Source: an uncultured Croceitalea sp. (GTDB lineage: Bacteria > Bacteroidota > Bacteroidia > Flavobacteriales > Flavobacteriaceae). From it: 64,000 bases of DNA. How positions within the stretch are numbered: the first letter of the stretch is position 1; every line of letters starts with the position of its first letter. Shown here one piece after another: positions 37,361 through 46,772 of the stretch. A program made the translations under genes and the position numbers. Location of the stretch: the NCBI GenBank assembly GCA_947495075.1, contig CANLXH010000001.1, positions 1,178,001 to 1,242,000 of the forward strand. The letters run 5' to 3'. Under the pieces are notes generated by a model. The model was not told the origin of the DNA. It saw only the letters and a list, made by a program, of their open reading frames with translations, and made no database searches.

Positions 37361-37393
37361 AAAAAAACCATCAATTGTTAACAACTAATGGTT
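37361..37393 (-). terminator. Terminator after sucD
   Basis: On the minus strand AACCAT...ATGGTT encloses the self-complementary core TTGTTAACAA, and a run of seven T follows. It lies 39 bases after the sucD stop codon. Confidence 0.8.
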
Positions 37394-37431
37394 TATTTTG
37401 TCAAAATAAAAAGAGTAAATGATAGATGCAA

Positions 37432-38304
37432 CTACATTATCACCTCTTTAACTTTTTTTCCTATTTCAGCAGGTGAATTCACAACGTGAATTCCACATTC
37501 TGTCATAATTTGCTTTTTAGCCTGGGCAGTATCATCGCTACCACCAACAATTGCACCTGCATGCCCCATGGTCCTTCCTGCAGGAGCGGTTTCACCAGCA
37601 ATAAAACCTACTATTGGTTTTTTGCTTCCACTTTTTTTATACCATTTAGCCGCATCTGCTTCTAACTGCCCACCTATTTCACCAATCATAACCACACATT
37701 CTGTTTCTGGGTCATTAATTAGTAATTCAACAGCTTCTTTGGTGGTTGTACCAATAATTGGATCCCCTCCAATACCAATGGCAGTAGTAATTCCCAAACC
37801 TTGACGAACTACTTGGTCAGCAGCTTCATACGTTAAAGTACCAGATTTTGATACGATACCAACATTTCCTTTTTTGAAGACAAAACCTGGCATAATACCA
37901 ACTTTTGCTTCACCAGGTGTGATTACACCTGGACAATTAGGACCTACTAATGTGCAGTCCATATTTTTAATATAATTATTCGCCTTAACCATATCAGCTA
38001 CAGGTATACCTTCTGTAATAGTAATAATAACTTTAATTCCTGCATTAGCAGATTCCATAATTGCATCTGCAGCAAATGCAGGTGGCACAAATATTATTGA
38101 AGTATCAGCACCAACTTTTTGAACAGCTTCTTCTACCGTATTAAAAACAGGTTTATCTAAATGCGTCTGGCCACCTTTACCCGGTGTAACACCACCAACA
38201 ATATTAGTTCCATACTCAATCATTTGCTCAGCATGAAAAGTACCCTCGCTACCAGTAAAACCTTGTACGATTATTTTTGAATCTTTATTTACTAAAACAC
38301 TCAT
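37432..38304 (-). CDS. sucD: Succinyl-CoA synthetase (ligase), alpha subunit
   Basis: 290 residues. CoA-binding N-terminal domain ([22 protein letters not shown]) and ligase domain with the phospho-His in [13 protein letters not shown]. It converts succinyl-CoA to succinate with nucleotide triphosphate formation in the citric acid cycle. The beta subunit is not in the window. A TATTTTTG box at 38328-38335 (minus strand), 24 bases upstream, suggests its own promoter although it follows the lipid A genes closely. Confidence 0.96.
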   Translation of the reverse strand: MSVLVNKDSKIIVQGFTGSEGTFHAEQMIEYGTNIVGGVTPGKGGQTHLDKPVFNTVEEAVQKVGADTSIIFVPPAFAADAIMESANAGIKVIITITEGIPVADMVKANNYIKNMDCTLVGPNCPGVITPGEAKVGIMPGFVFKKGNVGIVSKSGTLTYEAADQVVRQGLGITTAIGIGGDPIIGTTTKEAVELLINDPETECVVMIGEIGGQLEADAAKWYKKSGSKKPIVGFIAGETAPAGRTMGHAGAIVGGSDDTAQAKKQIMTECGIHVVNSPAEIGKKVKEVIM

Positions 38305-38369
38305 AGTTTTTTCTTTGTTAACGTTGACAAAAATAGTGGTTTGAAAAGCAAATGGAAAGTAATCACTTG

Positions 38370-39305
38370 CTATTTATTTTCTAATTTTTTAAGAATTGAT
38401 GGCATATTCTTAATCGTTGCTAATTCTTTCATTTTAGCTCGTGCCTCTACCGCTGGACTTCCAAAATAAGTTTTGCCACTTTCTAGTGAATTCGCAATAC
38501 CAGATTGTGCGTAAACAACCGCTCCTTTACCAATAGTAATACCACTTATAACACCAACTTGCCCCCACAATGTGACTTCATCTTCAACAACTACACAACC
38601 GGCAATTCCAGTATGAGAAGCGATTAAGCATTTCTTTCCAATTACGGTATCATGTCCAATTTGAATTTGATTATCAAGCTTACTCCCCTCACCTATTGTT
38701 GTATCACCAGTTACACCTCTGTCAATTGTACAACTCGCTCCAATATCAACATTATCCTTTATAATAACCCTTCCACCAGAAATTAGCTTGTCAAAACCTT
38801 CAGGTCTATTTTTATAATAAAAAGCATCAGCTCCTAAAATAGTTCCTGCATGGATAGTTACATTATCTCCAATAATACAATCATCATAAATAGTTACATT
38901 AGAATGTATAAGGCAATCTTTGCCAATAACTACATTATTCCCTATAAATGAGTTGGGTTGAATTATAGTGTGTTCCCCTATCTTAGCTGTGCTTGAAATT
39001 GAAGTATTCGAAGACTTAAAAGGCTTAAAATGTCTTGTTAGTTTATTAAAGTCTCTGAATGGATCATCAGAAATTAAAAGGGCTTTTCCTTTTGGACAAT
39101 CTACTTCTTTATTTATTAGAACAATTGTGGCAGCAGAGTTTAATGCTTTATCATAATATTTTGGGTGATCCACAAAAACTATGTCTCCAGGTTCTACGAC
39201 ATGAATTTCATTCATGCCCAATACCTCAAAGTCCTCTGCACCGACATATTTGGCATCTATAATTACTGCAATTTCTTTTAATGTATAGGATTTTGGAAAC
39301 TTCAT
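38370..39305 (-). CDS. LpxD-like UDP-3-O-acylglucosamine N-acyltransferase (second copy)
   Basis: 311 residues. A short LpxD-type N-terminal domain is followed by a left-handed beta-helix of hexapeptide repeats (about 105-285; [20 protein letters not shown]) and a short helical tail. It is a paralogue of the lpxD gene at 42061-43092. The pairing of two LpxD homologues in one cluster is seen in other Bacteroidota from memory; this one lacks part of the N-terminal uridine-binding domain, so its acceptor may differ. It lies 6 bases after efp. Confidence 0.85.
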   Translation of the reverse strand: MKFPKSYTLKEIAVIIDAKYVGAEDFEVLGMNEIHVVEPGDIVFVDHPKYYDKALNSAATIVLINKEVDCPKGKALLISDDPFRDFNKLTRHFKPFKSSNTSISSTAKIGEHTIIQPNSFIGNNVVIGKDCLIHSNVTIYDDCIIGDNVTIHAGTILGADAFYYKNRPEGFDKLISGGRVIIKDNVDIGASCTIDRGVTGDTTIGEGSKLDNQIQIGHDTVIGKKCLIASHTGIAGCVVVEDEVTLWGQVGVISGITIGKGAVVYAQSGIANSLESGKTYFGSPAVEARAKMKELATIKNMPSILKKLENK

Positions 39306-39311
39306 TAAGGT

Positions 39312-39878
39312 TTATTCTTTTACCCGTTCTAAGTAAGCTCCCTTATCTGTATCTATCTTAATTTTATCACCTTCATTGATAAATAATGGGACATTAATTC
39401 GTGCTCCGGTTTCTACAACAGCAGGTTTAGTGGCATTTGTAGCAGTATTCCCTTTTACTCCAGGTTCCGATTCAGTTACTTCTAAAATAACACTTGCAGG
39501 CATCTCTACTGAAAGAGGCATACTGTCTTCAGTATTAAATAATACTTTTACTACTTCACCTTCTTTTAGTAAATCTGGTGCGTCTAAAGTTCCTTTTTGC
39601 AGGGTAATTTGATTGTAATCATCGGTATTCATAAAATGATAAGTATCACCTTCAGGATATAAATACTGATATGATCGGGTTTCTACACGTACATCATCTA
39701 TTTTATGACCGGCCGAAAACGTATTATCAATTACTTTTCCTGTAGTAACACTTCTTAATTTGGTTCTTACAAAAGCAGGACCTTTTCCGGGTTTCACATG
39801 TAAAAACTCAATAATTTTAAAAATATCATGATTGTATTTGATACACAATCCTTTTCTAATATCTGATGTACTTGCCAT
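39312..39878 (-). CDS. efp: Translation elongation factor P
   Basis: 188 residues with three beta-barrel domains. The loop that carries the modified residue reads KPGKGPAFVR, with Lys at the expected position. It relieves ribosome stalling at consecutive prolines. No modification gene (epmA/B, earP or ymfI) is nearby. It sits between lpxA and the second lpxD homologue, 2 bases after lpxA. Confidence 0.97.
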   Translation of the reverse strand: MASTSDIRKGLCIKYNHDIFKIIEFLHVKPGKGPAFVRTKLRSVTTGKVIDNTFSAGHKIDDVRVETRSYQYLYPEGDTYHFMNTDDYNQITLQKGTLDAPDLLKEGEVVKVLFNTEDSMPLSVEMPASVILEVTESEPGVKGNTATNATKPAVVETGARINVPLFINEGDKIKIDTDKGAYLERVKE

Positions 39879-39880
39879 AT

Positions 39881-40666
39881 TTAATTTGTGCTAAAATATC
39901 CTTTCATAATCCCACGTTGGGAATCTCTAATAAACTGTAAAATTTCATCTCGTTCTGGAGTAGCTTCCATTTCAGCCTCGATGATTTCAGATGCCTGTGA
40001 ATTATTATAATTTTTCTGATATAAAATTCGGTATATATTCTGAATTTCACGGATTTTATCAGACTCAAAGCCTCGTCTTCTCAAACCAATAGAATTTATA
40101 CCTACATACGATAGTGGCTCACGAGCTGCCTTTACATAAGGAGGAACATCTTTTCTTACTAAAGAACCTCCTGTAACAAATGCATGATTTCCTACAGAAA
40201 CAAATTGATGTACAGCAACCATACCAGCTAAGACCACATTCTGCCCTACAGTAACATGGCCTGCTAACGTTGAATCATTACTAAAGATGCATCCATCACC
40301 AATAAAGCAGTCATGCGCGACATGACAATAGGCCATAATTAAACAGTTCTTACCAATAACAGTTTTCATGCGATCAGCTGTGCCCTTATTAATAGTAGCA
40401 CATTCGCGAATAGTTGTATTATTTCCTATCTCTACAGTAGTTTCCTCTCCTTTGTATTTTAAATCTTGAGGCGGTGCCGAAATAACTGCACCTGGAAAAA
40501 TATTACAGTTTTTACCTATACGAGCACCTTCCATAATGGTTACATTAGAACCAATCCAAGTTCCTTCACCAATTATAACATTATTATGTATAGTTGTAAA
40601 TGGTTCTATTACTACATTCTTTGCAATTTTTGCTCCGGGATGCACGTACGCCAATGGCTGATTCAT
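39881..40666 (-). CDS. lpxA: UDP-N-acetylglucosamine acyltransferase
   Basis: 261 residues. Left-handed beta-helix with the catalytic His in AYCHVAHDC, plus GDGCIFSND and AVHQFVSVGNHA typical of LpxA, then a C-terminal helical domain. It adds the first 3-hydroxyacyl chain to UDP-GlcNAc in lipid A synthesis. One base separates it from lpxC-fabZ. Confidence 0.96.
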   Translation of the reverse strand: MNQPLAYVHPGAKIAKNVVIEPFTTIHNNVIIGEGTWIGSNVTIMEGARIGKNCNIFPGAVISAPPQDLKYKGEETTVEIGNNTTIRECATINKGTADRMKTVIGKNCLIMAYCHVAHDCFIGDGCIFSNDSTLAGHVTVGQNVVLAGMVAVHQFVSVGNHAFVTGGSLVRKDVPPYVKAAREPLSYVGINSIGLRRRGFESDKIREIQNIYRILYQKNYNNSQASEIIEAEMEATPERDEILQFIRDSQRGIMKGYFSTN

Positions 40667-40667
40667 A

Positions 40668-42080
40668 TTACTCTCCTTTAGTTTTGACTATTTGTGCCAT
40701 TAGTTCTGCTTCCGAAACTAGTTTACCATTTGCATAAGCATAAGCTTGCATGTGACATATTCCTCGTCGAATTGGTGAAATTAAATCGCATTTAAAAATT
40801 AAGGTATCGCCAGGAACAACTTGTCGCTTAAACTTTACATTATCAATCTTCATAAAGAATGTAAGGTAATTTTCTGGGTCAGGAACCGTACTTAAAACCA
40901 ATATACCTCCAGTCTGTGCCATCGCTTCTACTTGAAGTACTCCCGGCATCACAGGAGCCCCCGGAAAATGTCCAACAAAGAAGGGTTCGTTCATTGTTAC
41001 GTTTTTAACCCCTACCACATGTGTTTCTGAAAGCTCTAATATCTTATCTACTAACAGGAAAGGTGGTCTATGCGGAAGCATATCCATGATTTGATTCACA
41101 TCCATGAGTGGGGTTTGATTCAAATCATAACTTGGTACTTTATTTCTCCTATCAATTTTTATAATCTTAGCAAGTTTTTTCGCAAACTGGGTATTTACAT
41201 AATGACCTGGTTTATTTGCGATTACTTTACCTCTTATTCTAGTTCCTGTGAGAGCTAAATCTCCTATAACATCTAATAGCTTATGTCTAGCAGCCTCATT
41301 AGGTTGATGTAAGGTTAGATTATCTAGAATTCCATTAGGCTTTACCGAAAGTTTCTTTTTGTTAAAAGCTTTTTCTAGCCTCTTCATTGTAGGTTCAGAA
41401 ATTTCTTTGTCTACATAAACAATAGCATTATTTAAATCTCCACCCTTAATTAATCCATGCTCTAATAGCATCTCTAATTCATGTAAAAAGCTAAAAGTTC
41501 TTGCATTGGAAATTTCAGATTTAAAATCTGCTATTTTTTCTAATGTAGCGTTTTGAGTACCTAAAACTTTGGTTCCAAAATCTACCATTGTAGTTACTTG
41601 ATACTCATCTGAAGGGATAATAGTAATTTCACTTCCCGTTGCTTCATCTCTATAGGATATTACGTCTTTTACAATATACTCGTCTCTATCCTGTTCTTGT
41701 GCTACAATTCCTGCTTTTTCAATTGCTTCCACAAAAAACTTAGAAGAACCGTCCATAATAGGTGGTTCTGGCGCATCCAATTCTATAAGAACATTATCAA
41801 CATCCATCCCAACAAGAGCTGCTAAAACATGTTCCGAGGTTTGTATTTTAACACCATTCTTTTCTAAATTAGTACCGCGCTGGGTATTGATGACATAATT
41901 AGCATCGGCCTCAATGATAGGTTCTCCTTCTAAATCGACACGTTTAAAAGCATAACCGTGATTCTCTGGAGCTGGAACAAATTTCATGGTGACGTTTTCA
42001 CCAGTATGTAGCCCCACTCCTTTTAAAATAATCTCTTTTGCAATTGTACGTTGCTTCACATCAGTCGTTTTTACCGTCAA
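40668..42080 (-). CDS. lpxC/fabZ: Fused UDP-3-O-acyl-GlcNAc deacetylase / 3-hydroxyacyl-ACP dehydratase
   Basis: 470 residues in two parts. LpxC (about 1-310) has GVGLHTGE, the zinc ligands in TSEHVLAAL and ARHKLLDVIGD. FabZ (about 325-470) has LPHRPPFLLVD and GHFPGAPVMPGVLQVEAMAQ with the catalytic His and Glu. LpxC commits the pathway to lipid A while FabZ makes fatty acids from the same 3-hydroxyacyl-ACP pool, so the fusion couples the two in fixed ratio. The fused form is characteristic of Bacteroidota. It overlaps lpxD by 20 bases. Confidence 0.96.
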   Translation of the reverse strand: MTVKTTDVKQRTIAKEIILKGVGLHTGENVTMKFVPAPENHGYAFKRVDLEGEPIIEADANYVINTQRGTNLEKNGVKIQTSEHVLAALVGMDVDNVLIELDAPEPPIMDGSSKFFVEAIEKAGIVAQEQDRDEYIVKDVISYRDEATGSEITIIPSDEYQVTTMVDFGTKVLGTQNATLEKIADFKSEISNARTFSFLHELEMLLEHGLIKGGDLNNAIVYVDKEISEPTMKRLEKAFNKKKLSVKPNGILDNLTLHQPNEAARHKLLDVIGDLALTGTRIRGKVIANKPGHYVNTQFAKKLAKIIKIDRRNKVPSYDLNQTPLMDVNQIMDMLPHRPPFLLVDKILELSETHVVGVKNVTMNEPFFVGHFPGAPVMPGVLQVEAMAQTGGILVLSTVPDPENYLTFFMKIDNVKFKRQVVPGDTLIFKCDLISPIRRGICHMQAYAYANGKLVSEAELMAQIVKTKGE

Positions 42081-43092
42081 TTTTCTTTTCTATGTTGAAA
42101 ACTTGATTCACTAGTTTTGGAAGGTTCTTAAAATGAACATAGGATTTATTATAATCCCCATAATTTAGTGCTGGAGAACCTTGTAAAACTTCATCATCTT
42201 TTACATTTCTTCCAATTCCAGATTGAGCTTGTATACGAACGCGATTACCAATGGTAATATGTCCTACAATACCAACTTGCCCACCAATCAAACAGTTTTT
42301 TCCAATTTTTGTTGAACCTGCAACACCTGTTTGAGCAGCAATTGCAGTATGTTCTCCAATTTCAACATTGTGTGCAATCTGTATTTGGTTATCTATTTTC
42401 ACTCCTTTTCTAAGAATTGTTGAACCTAAAGTTGCTCTATCTATCGTAGTTCCAGCGCCTACATCAACATTTTCTTCTAAAATAACGTTACCGGTCTGCG
42501 GTACTTTGCTGTACTCTCCTTTTTCATTGGGTGTAAAACCAAACCCATCTGCTCCTATTATAGCACCGCTATGTATAACGCAACCGTCACCAATAATAGA
42601 TTCTGAATATACCTTGGCTCCTGCAAATAATTTTACATTATTTCCAATAGTAACATTATCTCCTATGTATACATTTGGATAGACTTTTACATCATCTCCT
42701 ATTCTTACATTTTCTCCTAGATAAGAGAATGCACCCAAGTAAAATCCGTTACCGTATATAGCGCTTTCCGATACATAGGAAGGATTTTCAATTCCAACTT
42801 TGTTGTTCTTAACCTGATTATAGTATTCTAATAATTTAGAAAAAGATTTGTAAGCGTCTTCAACCTTAATTAAGGTTGTAGATAGTACTTGTTCTGGAAC
42901 AAAGTCTTTATTTACAATGGTTATCGATGCCTTTGTTGAATATATATAAGGTGTGTATTTTGGATTTGCAAGAAAAGTTAAAGAACCTATTTCTCCTTCT
43001 TCAATTTTAGAAAGTTTATGAACAGCAGTTTCTGGGTTTCCATCAACTTCTCCTTCTAAAATTCCAGCAATTTGGGTGGCAGTAAATTTCAT
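42061..43092 (-). CDS. lpxD: UDP-3-O-(3-hydroxyacyl)glucosamine N-acyltransferase
   Basis: I start at ATG 43092 (MKFTATQIAG, the usual LpxD opening; 343 residues). An in-frame TTG at 43119 would overlap the HD gene. An N-terminal uridine-binding domain (about 1-100) precedes hexapeptide repeats. The catalytic His is in IAHNVEIGEH, with GADGFGFTPN nearby. It adds the second 3-hydroxyacyl chain in lipid A synthesis. It follows the HD gene by 23 bases. Confidence 0.95.
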   Translation of the reverse strand: MKFTATQIAGILEGEVDGNPETAVHKLSKIEEGEIGSLTFLANPKYTPYIYSTKASITIVNKDFVPEQVLSTTLIKVEDAYKSFSKLLEYYNQVKNNKVGIENPSYVSESAIYGNGFYLGAFSYLGENVRIGDDVKVYPNVYIGDNVTIGNNVKLFAGAKVYSESIIGDGCVIHSGAIIGADGFGFTPNEKGEYSKVPQTGNVILEENVDVGAGTTIDRATLGSTILRKGVKIDNQIQIAHNVEIGEHTAIAAQTGVAGSTKIGKNCLIGGQVGIVGHITIGNRVRIQAQSGIGRNVKDDEVLQGSPALNYGDYNKSYVHFKNLPKLVNQVFNIEKKIDGKND

Positions 43093-43115
43093 TTTGGCAA
43101 AAGTAAGAAAATTTG

Positions 43116-44342
43116 TCAAACGCTTTCCTTAGGATAGCAAACATAGTATTTAGTTACTGTCTTAGACAATGCTTTTAAATTAAGATGATCAGATGCCTTG
43201 GCAACATCAGTAAGTTTTCCATTTTTCCTTAGAATGTTTATATTTTGCTTTTTTGCATTATAGGCTTGATTACTTATCATTCCAGAGAAAACAAAATAGT
43301 TTAATTCTTCCTCTTTTAGACCGTAGTTAGCTTCAACCCAAGTTTTCTTTTTAGAAATTAGTATTTCATCTATGGGTTTATTTTTTATCTTAATTTGTAA
43401 TAAGTCCCTGTTAAGTAACATTATAGATAGTTTTGACAAAATAAAATCTGGATGTGATTGCCAAGACTTTAAAGCCGCTAGAACGTCAACATCATCTAAT
43501 TTTGAAAAAAGTAATAAAGATTCGTTGTCAAAATCGCTGGAATCTTCACGTTTAAGAAAGAATAAAAAGGTACTAGAACACTCTAGGTCAGTTCCATTTA
43601 AAAGTAAGTATTTTGCCCTTTTAATTACTTTAACTAGAAGTTGCTCTGCAACTAAGCTTGTTTTATGAAGATAGACTTGCCAGTACATAAAACGTCTTGC
43701 CATTAAAAACTTCTCGACAGAATAGATGCCTTTTTCTTCTACAACTAAACAATTGTCTATAACATTAAGCATAGTAATCATGCGTTCAGAGCTAATATTC
43801 CCCTCGGTTACACCGGTATAAAAACTGTCTCTTTTTAGATAATCTAAACGATCCATATCTAATTGACTAGAAACCAACTGATTTAAAAACCTTTTTGGAT
43901 GTTCTCCTTTAAAAATCGAAATAGCAGTTATTAAACCCCCGTTGAACTCTTGGTTTAAGCTTTCCATAAAGTTAAGCGAAATGGTTTCATGATTGGTTCT
44001 AGCAACCAAAATATGTTCTAAGGCATGCGAAAAAGGACCATGACCAATATCATGCAATAAAATGGCAATCAACAATCCAGTTTCTTCCTCTTCTGTAATC
44101 TCAACTTTTTTAAACCGTAGTACCCTTATCGATAATCGCATAAGATGCATACTCCCTAAAGCATGATGAAAACGCGTATGGTGAGCACCTGGGTATACCA
44201 TAAAAGACAAACCCATCTGAGAAATTCTCCGGAGCCTTTGAAAAAAGGGATGTGCAATCAAGTTAAAAATAAGTTCATTGGGAGTGCCAATAAAACCGTA
44301 GATTGGATCGTTAAATATTTTAAGCTTATTGGTCTGAGCCAA
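43116..44342 (-). CDS. HD-domain phosphohydrolase (dNTPase-like)
   Basis: 408 residues. The HD metal site is read as HTRFHHALG, LLHDIGHGPFSHALEH and LDMDRLDYLKRDSFYTG, the wording of the SAMHD1/dGTPase-like family. It probably hydrolyses deoxynucleoside triphosphates or a related nucleotide. It heads the lipid A cluster, a position common in the phylum. A TAAATTTG box lies at 44371-44378 (minus strand), about 30 bases upstream. Confidence 0.9.
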   Translation of the reverse strand: MAQTNKLKIFNDPIYGFIGTPNELIFNLIAHPFFQRLRRISQMGLSFMVYPGAHHTRFHHALGSMHLMRLSIRVLRFKKVEITEEEETGLLIAILLHDIGHGPFSHALEHILVARTNHETISLNFMESLNQEFNGGLITAISIFKGEHPKRFLNQLVSSQLDMDRLDYLKRDSFYTGVTEGNISSERMITMLNVIDNCLVVEEKGIYSVEKFLMARRFMYWQVYLHKTSLVAEQLLVKVIKRAKYLLLNGTDLECSSTFLFFLKREDSSDFDNESLLLFSKLDDVDVLAALKSWQSHPDFILSKLSIMLLNRDLLQIKIKNKPIDEILISKKKTWVEANYGLKEEELNYFVFSGMISNQAYNAKKQNINILRKNGKLTDVAKASDHLNLKALSKTVTKYYVCYPKESV

Positions 44343-44467
44343 GTTTAATGATTTTTGAATAATTGGTTTTCAAATTTATGCATTACTAATGAGACCCTTC
44401 ATTAAAAATCAGGGTCAGTTCCATTATCATTTTTAAAAGCTTACTTTTAAAAACGAGTTTCACTGAT

Positions 44468-46012
44468 ATGAAAAAGATTTCCATTCTATGGGTCGATGAT
44501 GAAATTGACCTATTAAAACCCCATATTTTATTTCTTGAAAAGAAAAATTACCAAGTAACTACCTGCCAAAGTGGTCAGGAAGCTATTGAAGAAATCGAAA
44601 ATACCACATTTGATATTGTTTTTCTCGATGAGAATATGCCTGGTATTTCTGGATTAGAAACGCTTACGGAAATTAAAAAATTAGATACTACGCTTCCTGT
44701 GGTAATGATTACAAAAAGTGAAGAAGAATATCTAATGGATGAGGCTATTGGTAGCAAAATTGCCGATTACTTAATTAAGCCTGTAAATCCAAATCAAATT
44801 CTATTAAGCCTTAAAAAGAGTTTAGATAACTCCCGACTGGTATCAGAAAGGACTACTGCTAATTATCAACAAGAGTTTAGAAAGATTGCGATGGATTTAT
44901 CTATGGTGAATAGCTACGAAGAATGGGCAGAACTTTATAAGAAGTTAATCTATTGGGAGCTACAATTAGAGGAAATTGAAGATTCTAGCATGTTCGAAAT
45001 TCTGGAATCTCAAAAAGTTGAAGCCAATACGCAGTTTAGCAAGTTTGTAGATAAAAATTATACAAATTGGTTTGAGGGTGAAGATGCACCAACACTTTCA
45101 CATACACTATTCAAAAAGCTCATTAAACCAGAGCTCAAGGATGAAAAGACTTTATTAGTAGTCGTAGATAATTTGCGCTATGATCAATGGCTAGCTTTTG
45201 AAGAAACCTTATCACCATTCTATAAGAAGAAAAAGGAAGTTCCTTATTTTAGTATTTTGCCAACAGCTACGCAATATGCGCGTAATGCTATATTTTCTGG
45301 GCTTACTCCTTTAGATATGGAAAAGCAGCACCCCAATTGGTGGAAAAATGATACCGATGAAGGTGGGAAAAATCTTTTTGAGAAAGAATTTTTAGGAGCA
45401 CAATTAAAGCGATTGAGATTGGACCTTAAATGGGAATATCACAAGATTAGCAGCCTTAAACAAGGAAAGCAATTAGCACATAATTACAAAGCACAAAAGG
45501 ATAACGACCTAACCGTCTTGGTATATAATTTTGTGGACATGCTGTCTCACTCCAAAACGGAAATGGAGGTCATTAAAGAATTGGCGAGTAACGATAAAGC
45601 ATATAGGTCCCTTACGGTTAGCTGGTTTAAAAACTCTCCACTTTTAGATATTATTCAACAAGCACAAAGTTTAGGGCAAAAACTGATAATCACTACAGAC
45701 CATGGTACTATAAATGTAAAGCACCCTTCTAAAGTTATTGGGGATCGTGACACTAGCTTAAATTTGCGCTACAAAACAGGTCGCAGTTTAACCTACGAAG
45801 ACAAAGATGTTTTGGCAGCGACGGATCCTAAAAAAATTAACCTACCCAATATTAATGTAAGTAGCTCCTATATATTTGCTAAGAATGATTTGTTCTTTGC
45901 CTACCCGAACAATTATAATCATTATGTGGGGTATTATCGCAACACCTATCAACATGGTGGTGTAAGTTTAGAGGAAATGATTATTCCTTTTGTAGTTTTG
46001 GAGGCAAAATGA
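44468..46012 (+). CDS. porX: PorX-type response regulator with PglZ phosphodiesterase domain
   Basis: 514 residues. The receiver domain (about 1-120) has Asp54 in FLDENMP and Lys in LIKPV; a helical linker follows; the C-terminal half is a PglZ domain of the alkaline phosphatase superfamily, with metal-site segments VVDNLRYDQW, YARNAIFSG, VDMLSHS and TTDHGT. PorX regulates the type IX secretion system with the kinase PorY, and the PglZ domain of the P. gingivalis protein is a zinc phosphodiesterase. PorY is not in this window. It is 9 bases upstream of tsaE, which suggests co-transcription. Confidence 0.93.
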   Translation: MKKISILWVDDEIDLLKPHILFLEKKNYQVTTCQSGQEAIEEIENTTFDIVFLDENMPGISGLETLTEIKKLDTTLPVVMITKSEEEYLMDEAIGSKIADYLIKPVNPNQILLSLKKSLDNSRLVSERTTANYQQEFRKIAMDLSMVNSYEEWAELYKKLIYWELQLEEIEDSSMFEILESQKVEANTQFSKFVDKNYTNWFEGEDAPTLSHTLFKKLIKPELKDEKTLLVVVDNLRYDQWLAFEETLSPFYKKKKEVPYFSILPTATQYARNAIFSGLTPLDMEKQHPNWWKNDTDEGGKNLFEKEFLGAQLKRLRLDLKWEYHKISSLKQGKQLAHNYKAQKDNDLTVLVYNFVDMLSHSKTEMEVIKELASNDKAYRSLTVSWFKNSPLLDIIQQAQSLGQKLIITTDHGTINVKHPSKVIGDRDTSLNLRYKTGRSLTYEDKDVLAATDPKKINLPNINVSSSYIFAKNDLFFAYPNNYNHYVGYYRNTYQHGGVSLEEMIIPFVVLEAK

Positions 46013-46021
46013 GTTTAAAAA

Positions 46022-46426
46022 ATGAAATTGCAGTTTACGATTGAGGAACTTAGCAAAGTTTCGAAAGAGCTACTTACCAATTTTAGGCAAAACATCATCT
46101 GTTTTTATGGCCCCATGGGTATTGGTAAAACCACGCTAATTAAATCCATCATTAAAGAATTAGGTGCAATTGACTCTGGTAACAGCCCCACCTTTGGTTT
46201 GGTAAACGAATACCATAATGCAAAAGGAGAACTAGTAGCTTACCATTTTGACTTTTACCGCATAGAAAATGAAGAAGAGGCTTTAGATATGGGGATAGAA
46301 GAATATTTTAATGCTAATGCCTATGTTTTTATAGAATGGCCAGAAAAAATAAGTACTCTTCTTCCAGACAATCACCAAAAACTACAGCTACACCTAATCG
46401 ATGAAAACTCCCGTCTAATCGAATAG
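46022..46426 (+). CDS. tsaE: tRNA threonylcarbamoyladenosine biosynthesis ATPase TsaE
   Basis: 134 residues. Walker A is FYGPMGIGKTTL; further landmarks are SPTFGLVNEYH, YHFDFYRI and FIEWPEK. It hydrolyses ATP to drive t6A37 formation with TsaB and TsaD (not in the window). It follows porX by 9 bases, a neighbourhood seen in other flavobacteria from memory. Confidence 0.94.
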   Translation: MKLQFTIEELSKVSKELLTNFRQNIICFYGPMGIGKTTLIKSIIKELGAIDSGNSPTFGLVNEYHNAKGELVAYHFDFYRIENEEEALDMGIEEYFNANAYVFIEWPEKISTLLPDNHQKLQLHLIDENSRLIE

Positions 46427-46489
46427 TAGCTTTCTTAACATCTTGTTAATTTCACTTTTATTATATTCAAAGAACGAGAACGATTCATT

Positions 46490-46542
46490 CGACTAAAGGA
46501 CGACTAAATCTGTTAAAATGCATATTTTATCGATAAAATGCA
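46490..46542 (+). promoter_or_regulatory. Operator-like repeats upstream of the 45-residue exported peptide gene
   Basis: Three layers are visible. CGACTAAA occurs at 46490-46497 and 46501-46508 (11-base period). TAAAATGCA occurs at 46514-46522 and 46534-46542 (20-base period). The perfect palindrome ATTTTATCGATAAAAT at 46524-46539 overlaps the second copy. Periods of one and two helical turns suggest protein binding. The sites lie 22-74 bases upstream of a -7 box. Confidence 0.5.
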
Positions 46543-46563
46543 CTTTTTAAGGTTATAATTGTC

Positions 46564-46571
46564 TACTTTTG
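46564..46571 (+). promoter_or_regulatory. -7 box for the exported peptide gene
   Basis: TACTTTTG matches TAnnTTTG exactly. Transcription would begin near 46578, giving a 5' leader of about 35 bases. No TTG occurs at the -33 spacing (ATG at 46538-46540 is the nearest), which fits a promoter that needs an activator bound to the repeats upstream. Confidence 0.45.
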
Positions 46572-46612
46572 TTAGTAATGAATTCATTTATTAACCAAAA
46601 TTTTTAGTTACG

Positions 46613-46750
46613 ATGAACACTAGAAAATTATTTTTTGGATTTTTGGCTGTTGCCTTTTTGGCAATGACCGCTGTTTCAACCACAATTATCGTTGAAGATG
46701 ATTTGGATGATTCTACAAATATCAAGAGAGGTACAGTTATTAGAGAATAA
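46613..46750 (+). CDS. Small exported peptide (45 aa)
   Basis: A 45-codon frame with the start MNTRKLFFGF, a hydrophobic core (about residues 6-20) and a possible cleavage site after MTAVS or nearby. This would leave an acidic then basic mature peptide of some 20-25 residues (IIVEDDLDDSTNIKRG...). It has its own candidate promoter, operator-like repeats and a strong terminator, so it is a single-gene unit. That organisation is the main evidence that it is real. Function unknown; a secreted signal or envelope peptide is possible. Confidence 0.65.
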   Translation: MNTRKLFFGFLAVAFLAMTAVSTTIIVEDDLDDSTNIKRGTVIRE

Positions 46751-46772
46751 AACTGTTATCTTAAATGTATTT

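Noticed and set aside
43093-43119. TTG start for lpxD at 43119
   Set aside because: The ATG at 43092 gives the normal LpxD N-terminus; the TTG overlaps the HD gene. A TTG was accepted for the HEAT gene only because no ATG is available there.
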